From Qaidamihabitans albus (lineage in GTDB: Bacteria > Actinomycetota > Actinomycetes > Mycobacteriales > Pseudonocardiaceae), in NCBI RefSeq assembly GCF_016464705.1, contig NZ_JAEHOB010000015.1:50651-114650 (forward strand): 64,000 bases of DNA, read 5' to 3'. Each line of letters starts with the position of its first letter. The first letter of the stretch is position 1. The translations under genes and the position numbers were made by a program. The notes beneath the pieces were generated by a model that was given only the letters and a program-made list of their open reading frames with translations, was not told where the DNA came from and did not search any database. Below are positions 42,499-50,227 of the stretch, piece by piece.

Positions 42499-42541
42499 GC
42501 ATTGCCGCCCCGCGAGTGCCGCACTCGCGGGGCGGCAGTGC
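42499..42541 (-). terminator. Long GC-rich hairpin after the sigma-factor operon
   Basis: Two 20-base arms (starting GCATTGCCGCCCCGCGAGTG) pair with one T-G wobble around a CCG loop. It sits nine bases beyond the stop of the membrane protein at 42550. A partial direct copy of its arm precedes it (42489-42505). Confidence 0.75.
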
Positions 42542-42549
42542 AACGGTGG

Positions 42550-43833
42550 CTACTCCTTCGGGACACGCGGCAGCGGCCCCCGGTACAGCACCCCACCCGC
42601 GGCGTCGTAGGCGGTCGCGGTCACGGCACTCGCACCGATGCCGGCACCGTCCGGCTCGACGCCGGGCACGAATGCCGCGAACGTCCGCGCATGTACGTCC
42701 ACGTCCACGGTCGCGCCCGCCGCCTCAAGGCGGAGCTTCGCCACGTCCGCGCTGGTCACCCCGGCGACGGTGAGACCGGGGAAATGGCTGCCGCCACGCA
42801 GGAGCGCGATCGGAAGCTCCGGCGACGTCGCCGTCTCCGGCGCCGGATGTACCCGGAAGTCCCAGGACGGCGCGATGCTGCAGGTTGCGCTGGCCCGGCC
42901 GTTGGTGGCAACGACGAAGGTGGAGTCGTAGGCCGCGGCCGTCCTACCGGACTCCGGGTCTTCGACAGCCGGGAAATGGCGGTCGAACAGCGCACCCGCC
43001 CGCCAGGTAGTGGTATCGACCACGGGACCACCGCCGTTGCCCGGCTCGTTCAGGCAGGCCGTCAGTGCGGCTCCCGCGGCCGAGGAGTCCTCGGCGGGCT
43101 CCGCGGGCCGGTCGACCTGATACACCGCCGGAGGTGGAGCCGGCAACACCTGCTCGGTCTGCTCGTCCTGCTGGCTGTCCAGCCCGAGCACCGCGACGAA
43201 CCCCGCGTCGCTGACGTCGTTCAGTGCCACGCTGCCCACGAAGATGCCGTCCCGGACCGCGAACGGCCCGGCGGCCAGCGGCGCGGGCTCCAGCGCGACG
43301 TCGGTTCCCACCGGGTCCTGGGTCCGCACCTGCACCTGGTCGATCCCGGACTCGACGAATCCGACGACGGTTCCGTTCGGGCTGCTCATGGCGGTGCTGA
43401 CGCGCTGCCCTTCCGGCGGCTGCGGTGAGGTGATCGGCGCGGACACCGAAACCGAGGTCAGTGACGTCTCGCAGAACAGCGAGGTATCCCCCGCCCGGAT
43501 GCCGGTGACGGTGGTCGCGGGCAGCGACTCGCGGAACAGCTGGCGCCACGCCTCGCGGGCCGGGTAGGCACCAGCCTGGTCGCTGTGCTGGATCGCCGTC
43601 CAGCACCGGTCCACATCGGCGTTGCCCGCCGTCGAGACCGGGACATCCTCGCTACCGGTGCCGTTGACGTAGACGGCGCCCCCGGCGAGCACGGCGACGG
43701 CGGCGGCGATGCCCAGCGGGACCCGCGCCGGGCGGCGGCGCGGGCCGTCCATCCCGGCCCGCACGGTGTCGTAGATCCGCTCGCGGGTCTGGGACGGGAG
43801 CTCGCGATCGGGTGGCAGGCCGAGGTCGTTCAT
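42550..43833 (-). CDS. Membrane-anchored protein coupled to the ECF sigma factor (putative anti-sigma)
   Basis: 427 residues. A short cytoplasmic N terminus (LPPDRELPSQTRERIYDTVRAGMDG), one transmembrane helix (VPLGIAAAVAVLAGGAVYVNG, residues 39-60) and a large extracytoplasmic part of about 360 residues with paired cysteines (DRCWTAIQ, FCETS, TACLNE, ATCSIAP). No zinc-binding HxxxCxxC anti-sigma motif is present. It overlaps the sigma factor stop by ATGA, which suggests it tethers or controls that factor. Function beyond this is unknown. Confidence 0.65.
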   Translation of the reverse strand: MNDLGLPPDRELPSQTRERIYDTVRAGMDGPRRRPARVPLGIAAAVAVLAGGAVYVNGTGSEDVPVSTAGNADVDRCWTAIQHSDQAGAYPAREAWRQLFRESLPATTVTGIRAGDTSLFCETSLTSVSVSAPITSPQPPEGQRVSTAMSSPNGTVVGFVESGIDQVQVRTQDPVGTDVALEPAPLAAGPFAVRDGIFVGSVALNDVSDAGFVAVLGLDSQQDEQTEQVLPAPPPAVYQVDRPAEPAEDSSAAGAALTACLNEPGNGGGPVVDTTTWRAGALFDRHFPAVEDPESGRTAAAYDSTFVVATNGRASATCSIAPSWDFRVHPAPETATSPELPIALLRGGSHFPGLTVAGVTSADVAKLRLEAAGATVDVDVHARTFAAFVPGVEPDGAGIGASAVTATAYDAAGGVLYRGPLPRVPKE

Positions 43834-44462
43834 GACTCCTCCAGCATCGTGCGGAGCCGGGCACGGGCCCGGGAGATCTGGGAGCGGACGGTCGCCTCGG
43901 CGACCGACAGTGCGGACGCGGCCTCGGCCACCGTCAGGTCGCCGAGCAGGCAGAGCTGCGCGGCCTCACGTTCGGACCGGGGCAGGCGGCGTACCGCGCC
44001 GAGCACCTCGCGGAGACGTTGCTCGCCGGAGAGGCGGTCGGCGACGTCCTCGGCGTGGTCGCGGTCGGTGCCTGCCCGCGGGACGCGGCGCAGCAGCCGG
44101 TCGAACCGCCGCTCACCGCGTGCGTGCGTGCGTGCGAGGTTGCCGGCGACGGCGTAGAGCCAGGGGCGGGCGCTGTCCTGGTCGAGGGCGATCCCGGCGC
44201 ATTTGCGCCAGGCGGTCAGGAACGTCGACGAAGTGAGGTCCTCGGCCGCCGACCAGGAGGCGGTGAGCCGGTAGGCGTGGTTCCAGACGGCTTTGGCGTG
44301 GCGCCGGAACAGCTCGGCGAAGGCGGGTTCGTCTCCCGTCGCGGCACGGCTCCACAGGTCGGCGTCGGTGGGCGGGACGGTATCCGGCGGCTCGGCGTTA
44401 TCCGCCCTGCGTAAGCCGGTCAGAGCCCGCACCTTTCTCGTGGGTTCGGATGCAATGGTCAC
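43830..44462 (-). CDS. ECF RNA polymerase sigma factor
   Basis: 210 residues. Region 2 spans FAELFRRHAKAVWNHAYRLTASWSAAEDLTSSTFLTAWRKC, and region 4 spans VLGAVRRLPRSEREAAQLCLLGDLTVAEAASALSVAEATVRSQISRARARLR. A 30-residue N-terminal extension precedes region 2. It directs polymerase to a small regulon and is co-translated with the membrane protein at 42550. No self-type promoter was identified by eye. Confidence 0.92.
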   Translation of the reverse strand: MTIASEPTRKVRALTGLRRADNAEPPDTVPPTDADLWSRAATGDEPAFAELFRRHAKAVWNHAYRLTASWSAAEDLTSSTFLTAWRKCAGIALDQDSARPWLYAVAGNLARTHARGERRFDRLLRRVPRAGTDRDHAEDVADRLSGEQRLREVLGAVRRLPRSEREAAQLCLLGDLTVAEAASALSVAEATVRSQISRARARLRTMLEES

Positions 44463-44543
44463 GTACAGGGGTGTCCGGCACCGCGGCCGTGTTGCGCCGC
44501 CCGTGCGACAGAGGTTCCTCTCCTCCCTGAAAACCCCAGCCCG

Positions 44544-45020
44544 TCAGCCCTGATCTTTCGGGAGATCGGCTGGGTCGTGCGGAGCGGCGGGAGTGTCGTA
44601 CTTCTCGCGGTTGACGAGCACCTCGTCCATGTGCGCCTCCGCCCACATCTTGATGCCGCGCATGACGTCGTGGAGCGAGAGCCCGAGGTCGGTCAGCTCG
44701 TAGGTGACCGTGACGGGCACGGTCGGCGTGACCGTGCGGGTGAGCAGGCCATCCCGCTCGAGGGAGCGCAGTGTCTGGGTGAGCATCTTCTGGCTGACCC
44801 CGGCCAGCCGGCGGGACAGCTCGGAGTAGCGCATCGACCGCGGCGCGCCTGCGCAGTCCTCCCCGGGGTGCGGACCGTCGCTGCCGAGCGCGGCCAGGAC
44901 CAGGGCCACCCACTTGTCGGAGATCCGGTCGAGGAGCCGGCGACTGGGACAGCCCGCCAGGAACGCGTCGTAGTCCACCTTCGCCCGCGCCCGCTTCTGG
45001 GCCGCCGTCATCGTCGGCAT
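44544..45020 (-). CDS. HxlR-family transcriptional regulator
   Basis: 158 residues from ATG 45020, with AAGGAG correctly spaced. HxlR winged-helix features are CPSRRLLDRISDKWVALVLAAL, RYSELSRRLAGVSQKMLTQTLRSLERDGLLTRTV and VTYELTDLGLSLHDVM. A single conserved cysteine near residue 25 is where many members sense electrophiles or aldehydes. It is divergent from an oxidoreductase gene with a perfect 20-bp palindrome between the starts. Confidence 0.93.
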   Translation of the reverse strand: MPTMTAAQKRARAKVDYDAFLAGCPSRRLLDRISDKWVALVLAALGSDGPHPGEDCAGAPRSMRYSELSRRLAGVSQKMLTQTLRSLERDGLLTRTVTPTVPVTVTYELTDLGLSLHDVMRGIKMWAEAHMDEVLVNREKYDTPAAPHDPADLPKDQG

Positions 45021-45049
45021 CGACGGCTCCTTCCTACCGCTCGGTGACC

Positions 45050-45069
45050 TACGCACTTCGAAGTGCGTA
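45050..45069. promoter_or_regulatory. HxlR operator, perfect 20-bp palindrome
   Basis: TACGCACTTCGAAGTGCGTA lies 30 bases from the regulator start and 67 from the oxidoreductase start. Perfect symmetry and position make it the likely site of the HxlR dimer. Confidence 0.8.
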
Positions 45070-45135
45070 CTTCCCGTTGGAGAGTTACCTGTCCAGTGTG
45101 GTGGAGCAGCACTGATATCTCCACAGGAGGCGAAC

Positions 45136-46044
45136 ATGTCCACCACCTTCCGCGCCGCGGTCGTCCGCACCCCGGGCGGTCCCGACTCCATCGAGATCAT
45201 CGAGGTACCCGTCGCCGAGCCCGGGCCGGGCCAGGTCCGGGTCGAGATCGCCGGGGCCACGGTCAACCCCGTCGACCTGGCGGTCGCCGACGGCGTGTTC
45301 CACCGGCTCGGGCTGATCGACCAGCCCGAGCACACCGGCCTTGGCTGGGACTTCGCCGGCACCGTCAGTGCAGCCGGTCCGGATGTCGACCTCCCGGTCG
45401 GCAGCCGCGTCGCGGGGCTGGTCGGTGGGTTCGACCGCGACTTCGGCACGTACGCCGAGCAACTGGTCGTCCCGGCGAGCGACATCGCACTCGTACCCGA
45501 CGGGCTCGACCTGGTCACGGCCGCCGCGGTCCCGGTCAACAGCCTGGCCGCGGCCCAGCTGGTCGACCTGCTCGGCGACGGCGGAGGCCGCAGCCTGCTG
45601 GTGACCGGGGCCGCGGGCGCGGTCGGGGGCTACGTCATCCCGCTCGCCCGGGACCGCGGCTGGCGGGTCACCGGACTGGCCCGGGCCGAGGACGAGGAGT
45701 TCGTGCGCGGCCTCGGCGCCGGCTTCACCGCACAGGCCGCGCCCGGCTGGGACGCGGTAGCCGATGGTGCCGCGCTCCAGGAGCAGGGCGTCGCACTGGT
45801 CCGCGACGGCGGCCTCTTCGTCGGCGTGCAACCGGGCGCATTGCCGGCAGAGGAGCGCGGCGTCACCGTCCGCGTGGTGGTGGCGGAGCCCGACGGTCCC
45901 CGGCTCGCCCAACTGCTCGACGCCACCGCGAAAGACCGCCTGCCGGCGCGGGTGCACGCCGTCGTACCACTCGACCAGGTCGCCACCGCCCACCGAGCGG
46001 TCGCGAAGGGCGGGGTGCGCGGGAAGTACGTCCTTCAGCCCTGA
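45136..46044 (+). CDS. NADP-dependent quinone/zinc-independent MDR oxidoreductase
   Basis: 302 residues from ATG 45136 (CAGGAGG upstream). It is a medium-chain reductase without zinc ligands: GPGQVRVEIAGATVNPVDLAVADG, GWDFAGTVSAAGPDV, LVTGAAGAVGGYVIPLARDRG (nucleotide-binding AxGxxG) and GKYVLQP at the end, as in quinone oxidoreductase and enone reductase types. It probably detoxifies quinones or unsaturated carbonyls under HxlR control. Confidence 0.9.
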   Translation: MSTTFRAAVVRTPGGPDSIEIIEVPVAEPGPGQVRVEIAGATVNPVDLAVADGVFHRLGLIDQPEHTGLGWDFAGTVSAAGPDVDLPVGSRVAGLVGGFDRDFGTYAEQLVVPASDIALVPDGLDLVTAAAVPVNSLAAAQLVDLLGDGGGRSLLVTGAAGAVGGYVIPLARDRGWRVTGLARAEDEEFVRGLGAGFTAQAAPGWDAVADGAALQEQGVALVRDGGLFVGVQPGALPAEERGVTVRVVVAEPDGPRLAQLLDATAKDRLPARVHAVVPLDQVATAHRAVAKGGVRGKYVLQP

Positions 46045-46120
46045 GTCTCGCCCGGAACGGAGCAAGTGCTTGTTGGGCGTGCTCGACAGCGTCGGCACGC
46101 CCATGACTCCGCAGGGTCGC

Positions 46121-46552
46121 TTATCCGGTTCCGGCGTGCTCCGAGGCCAGTTGGTCGAAGGGCGTTCCTTCGACCAGGCGATCCAGTGTCGCGACCAAGG
46201 ATGAGCATTCGCGGGTCGGGTGGTCGTGGGGGCACTGCAGGGTGTGTTTCAGCAACTCCCGTGCTCCTGTTGCGCGGGCGATCAGCTGGTCGAACTCGTC
46301 GACCTGCTGGGCGACGATCTGCCGCCACTGAGCGCTGGGTGCGTCGAGGATCATGGCGGCGGCGTCCAGCGGCAGACCCAGCTGGTGCGCGAGGCGCAGG
46401 AAGGCAAGGCGGCGGAGTTCGCCGGTGCCGTACAGCCGCCGACTCCCCTGACGCGAGGCGGGGTGTACCAGGCCACGCTCGTCGTAGTAGCGCAGTGTCG
46501 ACGGTCTCACTCGCAGTTGCCTGGCGGCTTGGCCGATCGGGATGAGATCCAT
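46121..46552 (-). CDS. MerR-family regulator
   Basis: 143 residues. The N-terminal winged HTH is IPIGQAARQLRVRPSTLRYYDERGLVHPASRQGSRRLYG, a dimerisation helix follows, and the C-terminal part holds CPHDHPTREC, a cysteine/histidine cluster that could bind a metal or other ligand. It is divergent from a small membrane protein gene, with a TTCAAG-N4-CTTGAA palindrome in between. Confidence 0.9.
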   Translation of the reverse strand: MDLIPIGQAARQLRVRPSTLRYYDERGLVHPASRQGSRRLYGTGELRRLAFLRLAHQLGLPLDAAAMILDAPSAQWRQIVAQQVDEFDQLIARATGARELLKHTLQCPHDHPTRECSSLVATLDRLVEGTPFDQLASEHAGTG

Positions 46553-46561
46553 ACCGTCCAG

Positions 46562-46592
46562 TTGACTTCAAGCCGCCTTGAACTCTCAAGCT
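46562..46592 (+). promoter_or_regulatory. MerR-controlled promoter with a 19-bp spacer
   Basis: TTGACT (46562-46567) and a weak CAAGCT -10 candidate (46587-46592) are 19 bases apart, the long spacer typical of MerR-activated promoters. The palindrome TTCAAGCCGCCTTGAA (46567-46582) fills the spacer. The GTG at 46600 falls at the expected transcription start, suggesting a leaderless message. Confidence 0.5.
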
Positions 46593-46599
46593 GGCGGCT

Positions 46600-47061
46600 G
46601 TGGCAGGGGCGCGAGGAACGGGACTGCAGCGGCTACCGCCCGCGGTGCGCACCGACCTGCCGGTACTGGCGATGCTGGTGCTGTGTTGGCTGATGCTGAC
46701 CGTCGCGGCGTGGGCGCATCTGGCGACCGGGCTGGTGTTGGCCGTCGTGATCGGTGTGCACCTGCGTACTCGCTGGCCACAGGTGCGGGCCCTGACGCGT
46801 GGTACGGGGCGGTCGATGTCGGTGCGCCGGCTGGTCAGGCGAGCGGCGCACCGGCTGCTGTTGGCTGCGGCAGCGGCGATGATCGCCAGCGGGCTGGCGC
46901 GTTGGGCCGGTGTACCTGCGCAGGACGCGTGGCATGGCACGAGCAGTTACACGCTGCTGGGGGTGGTCACCGTTCACCTGCTACTGGTGCGGCGACGGTT
47001 GTGGATACGCCTCAGAGGCAGGCAAGCCCGGAACGAGAACCCCGGGAACCGAACGTCGTGA
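46600..47061 (+). CDS. Small membrane protein (DUF4405/cytochrome b561-like)
   Basis: 153 residues with four membrane segments: LPVLAMLVLCWLMLTVAAWAHL, TGLVLAVVIGVHLRTRW, HRLLLAAAAAMIASGLARWAG and SSYTLLGVVTVHLLLVRR. Regularly placed histidines (AHLATG, VHLRTR, WHGTSS, VHLLLV) could ligate haem as in b-type membrane cytochromes. It is divergent from, and probably controlled by, the MerR regulator. Confidence 0.6.
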   Translation: MAGARGTGLQRLPPAVRTDLPVLAMLVLCWLMLTVAAWAHLATGLVLAVVIGVHLRTRWPQVRALTRGTGRSMSVRRLVRRAAHRLLLAAAAAMIASGLARWAGVPAQDAWHGTSSYTLLGVVTVHLLLVRRRLWIRLRGRQARNENPGNRTS

Positions 47062-47193
47062 CGAACAACGGCCTACCGGGCCGCGTCGACGGGTGGATGA
47101 CGGCCCGGAGCAACGCCGTCACCGAACGGCATCCGGTCGCGCTCGCGGACCCGGCCCGGCGGACGTCTACCGCTCTCCGTGCACCAGAAATGG

Positions 47194-47940
47194 CTACCCG
47201 GACATTTGACCGCGCTCACCACGAGTGTGGAACGAGCCGAGTTCGAGGAGGAGATCGGTGAGCTCGGCCGGCATGGTGACCATGGCGTCGTGGCCGGTCG
47301 GCAGTTCCCAGACCTGGGCCGGGCTGCCGTTGGGCTGGGTCTCGGGGACGGGGCGTCGCTCGAAACCCTCCGGTACGACCGTGTTGTGGATGTGGGTCCG
47401 TGGGATCGCGGTCGCGGCCGGGTTGTCGAGCCGGACCGGCTCCTGCAGAGCACGCACCGGTTGGTCCGACAGCATCGTGCGCAGCCAGGCGATGTCGTCC
47501 GGGTCGGTGACGCCGAACAGGCTCGCCGGAGGGGGCGGGACCCGCCAGCCGCTCTCGGAGTTCAGCCCCATGTCGATCAGGCGCTTGGTCGAGGGCATGA
47601 CGTCGGCCGCGCTCTCCCCGTCCTCGGGAACCATCGCGTCGAGGTGGACCAGCCGCCCGATCCGCTCCGGGACCCGGTTGGCGACGGCCGAGATGACCAT
47701 CCCGGCGTAGCTGTGCCCCACGAGCACGACGTCGGTGAGGTCTTCGGTTTCGAGCAGCCTGACGACGTCGTCGGCGTGCGTATTCAGCCCCACCTCGGGG
47801 CCGAGCAGATGCTTTTTGTCGCCGTAACCGGTCAGCGACGGCGCGAACACCCGGTGCCCGGCCGCCTCCAGCAGCGGGACCACGCGGTCCCAGGATCGAC
47901 CGCTGTGCCAGGCGCCGTGTACCAGCAGAAATGTTGCCAT
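47194..47940 (-). CDS. Alpha/beta hydrolase
   Basis: 248 residues from ATG 47940. The fold starts FLLVHGAWHSGRSWDRVVPLL, with the nucleophile serine in VVLVGHSYAGMVIS (GxSxG), an acid region, and the histidine in ELPTGHDAMVTMP. It belongs to the salicylate esterase/hydroxynitrile-lyase-like group of small hydrolases, and its substrate is not known. It is divergent from the XRE regulator at 48076. Confidence 0.88.
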   Translation of the reverse strand: MATFLLVHGAWHSGRSWDRVVPLLEAAGHRVFAPSLTGYGDKKHLLGPEVGLNTHADDVVRLLETEDLTDVVLVGHSYAGMVISAVANRVPERIGRLVHLDAMVPEDGESAADVMPSTKRLIDMGLNSESGWRVPPPPASLFGVTDPDDIAWLRTMLSDQPVRALQEPVRLDNPAATAIPRTHIHNTVVPEGFERRPVPETQPNGSPAQVWELPTGHDAMVTMPAELTDLLLELGSFHTRGERGQMSG

Positions 47941-48046
47941 GTTTGACGTTCCCAACTTGTCCGTTACAGGGCCACCGACCACGTTGCCGCCGGGGCATCG
48001 ACCCAGCCAGAGCCCCCGCGATCCTGGGGGTGGCAGGACCAGGCAT

Positions 48047-48078
48047 CCGCGGGTTCCCGCGGCTACCGTGGAGACATG
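48047..48078 (+). promoter_or_regulatory. Palindrome in the leaderless promoter of the XRE regulator
   Basis: CCGCGGG-TT-CCCGCGG (48047-48062) precedes TACCGT (48064-48069), a -10 candidate that puts the transcription start at the ATG 48076. No strong -35 is visible. It is a likely autoregulatory operator. Confidence 0.45.
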
Positions 48079-48906
48079 GCCGACGAACCGAGCCTGCTGG
48101 GCGACTTCGTGCGCGCCCGGCGCGAGCTCGTCACTCCCGAGCAGGCCGGGATCTCCGTCGCCGGGGTACGGCGCGTGAAAGGACTGCGCCGGGAGGAGGT
48201 CGCGATGCTCGCCGGCATCAGCGCCGACTACTACCTGCGCCTGGAACAGGGCCGCGACCGCAACCCATCCGTGCAAGTCCTGGAATCCCTCGCCCGCGTG
48301 CTGCAGCTCGACGACGATGCGACCGAGCACCTGCTGCGCCTCGGCGCCGCCAAACCCCGGCGGCACAGGCGGCAGGCCCGCAAGGAAACCGTCCCACCGA
48401 GCACCGCCCAGTTCGTCGCCACGCTCCCGTTGCCGGCCTTCGTCGAGGGTCGCTACTTCGACGTCCTTGCTGCCAACGCCCTGGCGACCGCTCTGTCGTC
48501 ACGGCTCGCGGTGGGCGGTAACCGCCTGCGGGATCTCTTCCTCGATCCCGAAGAGCAGGCCCTCTACCCGGACTGGGCAAACGCCACCGTCGACGCGGTC
48601 GCCGGCTTCCGCGAGTCCGTCGGCACCGACACCGACGATCCCCGGTTCATCGAACTCGTCGGCGAGCTCTCCCTCGCCAGCCGCCGGTTCAGCCGACTCT
48701 GGTCCCGCCACGACGTGGTCGTGTGCTCGGGCGTGCCCATGCGCATCGACCACCCCCAGGTCGGTGACCTGCTGCTGAACCGAGAGCGGCTCGGTGTCGA
48801 CGGCGAGCCGGGCCAGACGCTCGTCGTCTTCCACCCGGATCCCGGCACGGACAGCGCCGGCAAGCTGGCACTGCTGGCCTCCGCCATACCCGCGACGGTC
48901 GACTAG
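48076..48906 (+). CDS. XRE-family regulator with MmyB-type ligand domain
   Basis: 276 residues. The N-terminal HTH includes RRVKGLRREEVAMLAGISADYYLRLEQGRDRNPSVQVLESLARVLQLD, the pattern of the MmyB-like subgroup (RVxGLRREEVA). The C-terminal PAS-like domain, from FVEGRYFDVLAANALATAL to NRERLGVDGEPGQTLVVFHPDPGT, is thought to bind small ligands such as fatty acids. It likely controls the divergent hydrolase gene. It converges on ssrA, with a shared terminator hairpin between. Confidence 0.92.
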   Translation: MADEPSLLGDFVRARRELVTPEQAGISVAGVRRVKGLRREEVAMLAGISADYYLRLEQGRDRNPSVQVLESLARVLQLDDDATEHLLRLGAAKPRRHRRQARKETVPPSTAQFVATLPLPAFVEGRYFDVLAANALATALSSRLAVGGNRLRDLFLDPEEQALYPDWANATVDAVAGFRESVGTDTDDPRFIELVGELSLASRRFSRLWSRHDVVVCSGVPMRIDHPQVGDLLLNRERLGVDGEPGQTLVVFHPDPGTDSAGKLALLASAIPATVD

Positions 48907-48944
48907 ATGTAGTCCTGCGAGTACGACCAAGATCGGAACAAAGC

Positions 48945-48981
48945 GAAAGCGCCCTCCGCTCGTCGAGCGGAGGGCGCTTTC
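48945..48981. terminator. Bidirectional terminator between the XRE gene and ssrA
   Basis: A 16-bp stem (starting GAAAGCGCCCTCCGCT) with a CGTCG loop and A/T-rich base can stop transcription from both convergent genes. Confidence 0.85.
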
Positions 48982-48988
48982 GGTCGGG

Positions 48989-49357
48989 TGGAGGTGCCGG
49001 GAATCGAACCCGGGTCCTCTGTCGCCTCATCAGGGCTTCTCCGTGCGCAGTTCGCTATGCCTCTACTCGGCCCCACCGGTCACGCGAACAAGCCGGTGTG
49101 ACGGGCCCAGCCACTGTTGGTTTCCCAACCAGCTCCCGTGGCCGGAGCTGGCGGTAAGCCTCCTGGCTGATGCCGGCAGACCGGGTCGGAGGCTTACCCG
49201 GGCCGACAGACTCGCACTCGCTCAGGCGGCGAGGGCGAAGTCGCGCTGACTGTTCGTCTTGGCGCTTATTTTAGTGCGATGACGCTTTCGGTGGTCTCTC
49301 GCCTGCACCGGCACGCTTCCCCTGAATCAACGTCCAGAGTCGAAACCGTTCACCCCC
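48989..49357 (-). ncRNA. ssrA: tmRNA
   Basis: On the minus strand the 5' end GGGGGTGAACGGTTTCGAC pairs with the 3' CACCTCC of the tRNA-like domain, whose T arm is GGGTTCGATTCCC. The internal frame after the resume codon gives the tag AKTNSQRDFALAA followed by TGA. The length is about 369 nt and the 3' CCA is not fully encoded. It rescues stalled ribosomes with SmpB, encoded at 55570. Confidence 0.95.
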
Positions 49358-49531
49358 TCGGGCTTGGAACCGCTGTGCGCTTCCGTCAAGGATAACGCCT
49401 CGGGCAACCCGATGATTCCGGCCGCCCGGGGTGGGGCCCGCCCCACCCCGAAGCTGGCAGCTCACACCATGTTCCCCGCAGGTCGGAGCCTCCATCGTAG
49501 TGGGTGTACGGCACAGAAGAGGGAGAAACCC

Positions 49532-50227
49532 ATGACTCCGGCACCAGCCGGGCGCGCCGAGAACCGGGCCCGCCCGCCGATCGGTGGTTCGATCGCCTAC
49601 CTGCTGCTCAACCTGCCCGTGGGGATCGCGGGCTTCGTCGTCCTGCTCACGCTGGGCGCCGTGGGGGTGTCCACGGCCATCGTGTGGGTCGGCGTGCCGA
49701 TCGCCGCGCTCGCGGTGCTCTGCGCCCGGGGTGGCGCCCGCCTCGAGCGAGCCAGGATCCACTCGATGCTCGGCACGTACATCCCGCTGCCCTACCGGCC
49801 GCTGCCCGAAGGCGGGCAGAAGCCGCGGTGGCGGGCCCGCCTGCGCGACGGCGCGACCTGGCGGGACGTCGCCTACTTCCTGCTGCTGTTCCCGCTGGGC
49901 ATCGTGCAGTTCGTCCTGGTCGTCACGTTCTGGTCGGTGAGCCTCGCCCTGCTGGCCCTGCCGGTCTACTACCGGTTCCTGCCCGGTGGTGCCTACCACT
50001 TCCCCGGCTACGACCTACGCTGGATCACCGTCGACTCGGCGCTCGCGGCGCTGCCGTGGGCCGCGCTGGGCGTGCTGTTCGTGGCGCTCTCGGTGGCGCT
50101 GACCCGTGCGCTTGCGGCCGGGCACGCGGGCTTCGCCCGTTCGTTGCTCGGCCCGAGCAGCGAACGGTTCCGCGAGGCCGAGGACTCCTTTCGCGCCGCG
50201 CGGCCGATGAGCCCGGTGGCAGGATGA
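49532..50227 (+). CDS. Stand-alone membrane sensor-domain protein
   Basis: 231 residues from ATG 49532, with GGGAG upstream. Four membrane helices in two pairs (SIAYLLLNLPVGIAGFVVLLTLGAVGVSTAIVWVGVPI; WRDVAYFLLLFPLGIVQFVLVVTFW...) match the putative sensor domain (PF13796-like) that also forms the N terminus of the next protein. It has no kinase part. It overlaps the histidine kinase gene by ATGA and may act as a partner or antagonist of its sensor. Confidence 0.78.
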   Translation: MTPAPAGRAENRARPPIGGSIAYLLLNLPVGIAGFVVLLTLGAVGVSTAIVWVGVPIAALAVLCARGGARLERARIHSMLGTYIPLPYRPLPEGGQKPRWRARLRDGATWRDVAYFLLLFPLGIVQFVLVVTFWSVSLALLALPVYYRFLPGGAYHFPGYDLRWITVDSALAALPWAALGVLFVALSVALTRALAAGHAGFARSLLGPSSERFREAEDSFRAARPMSPVAG

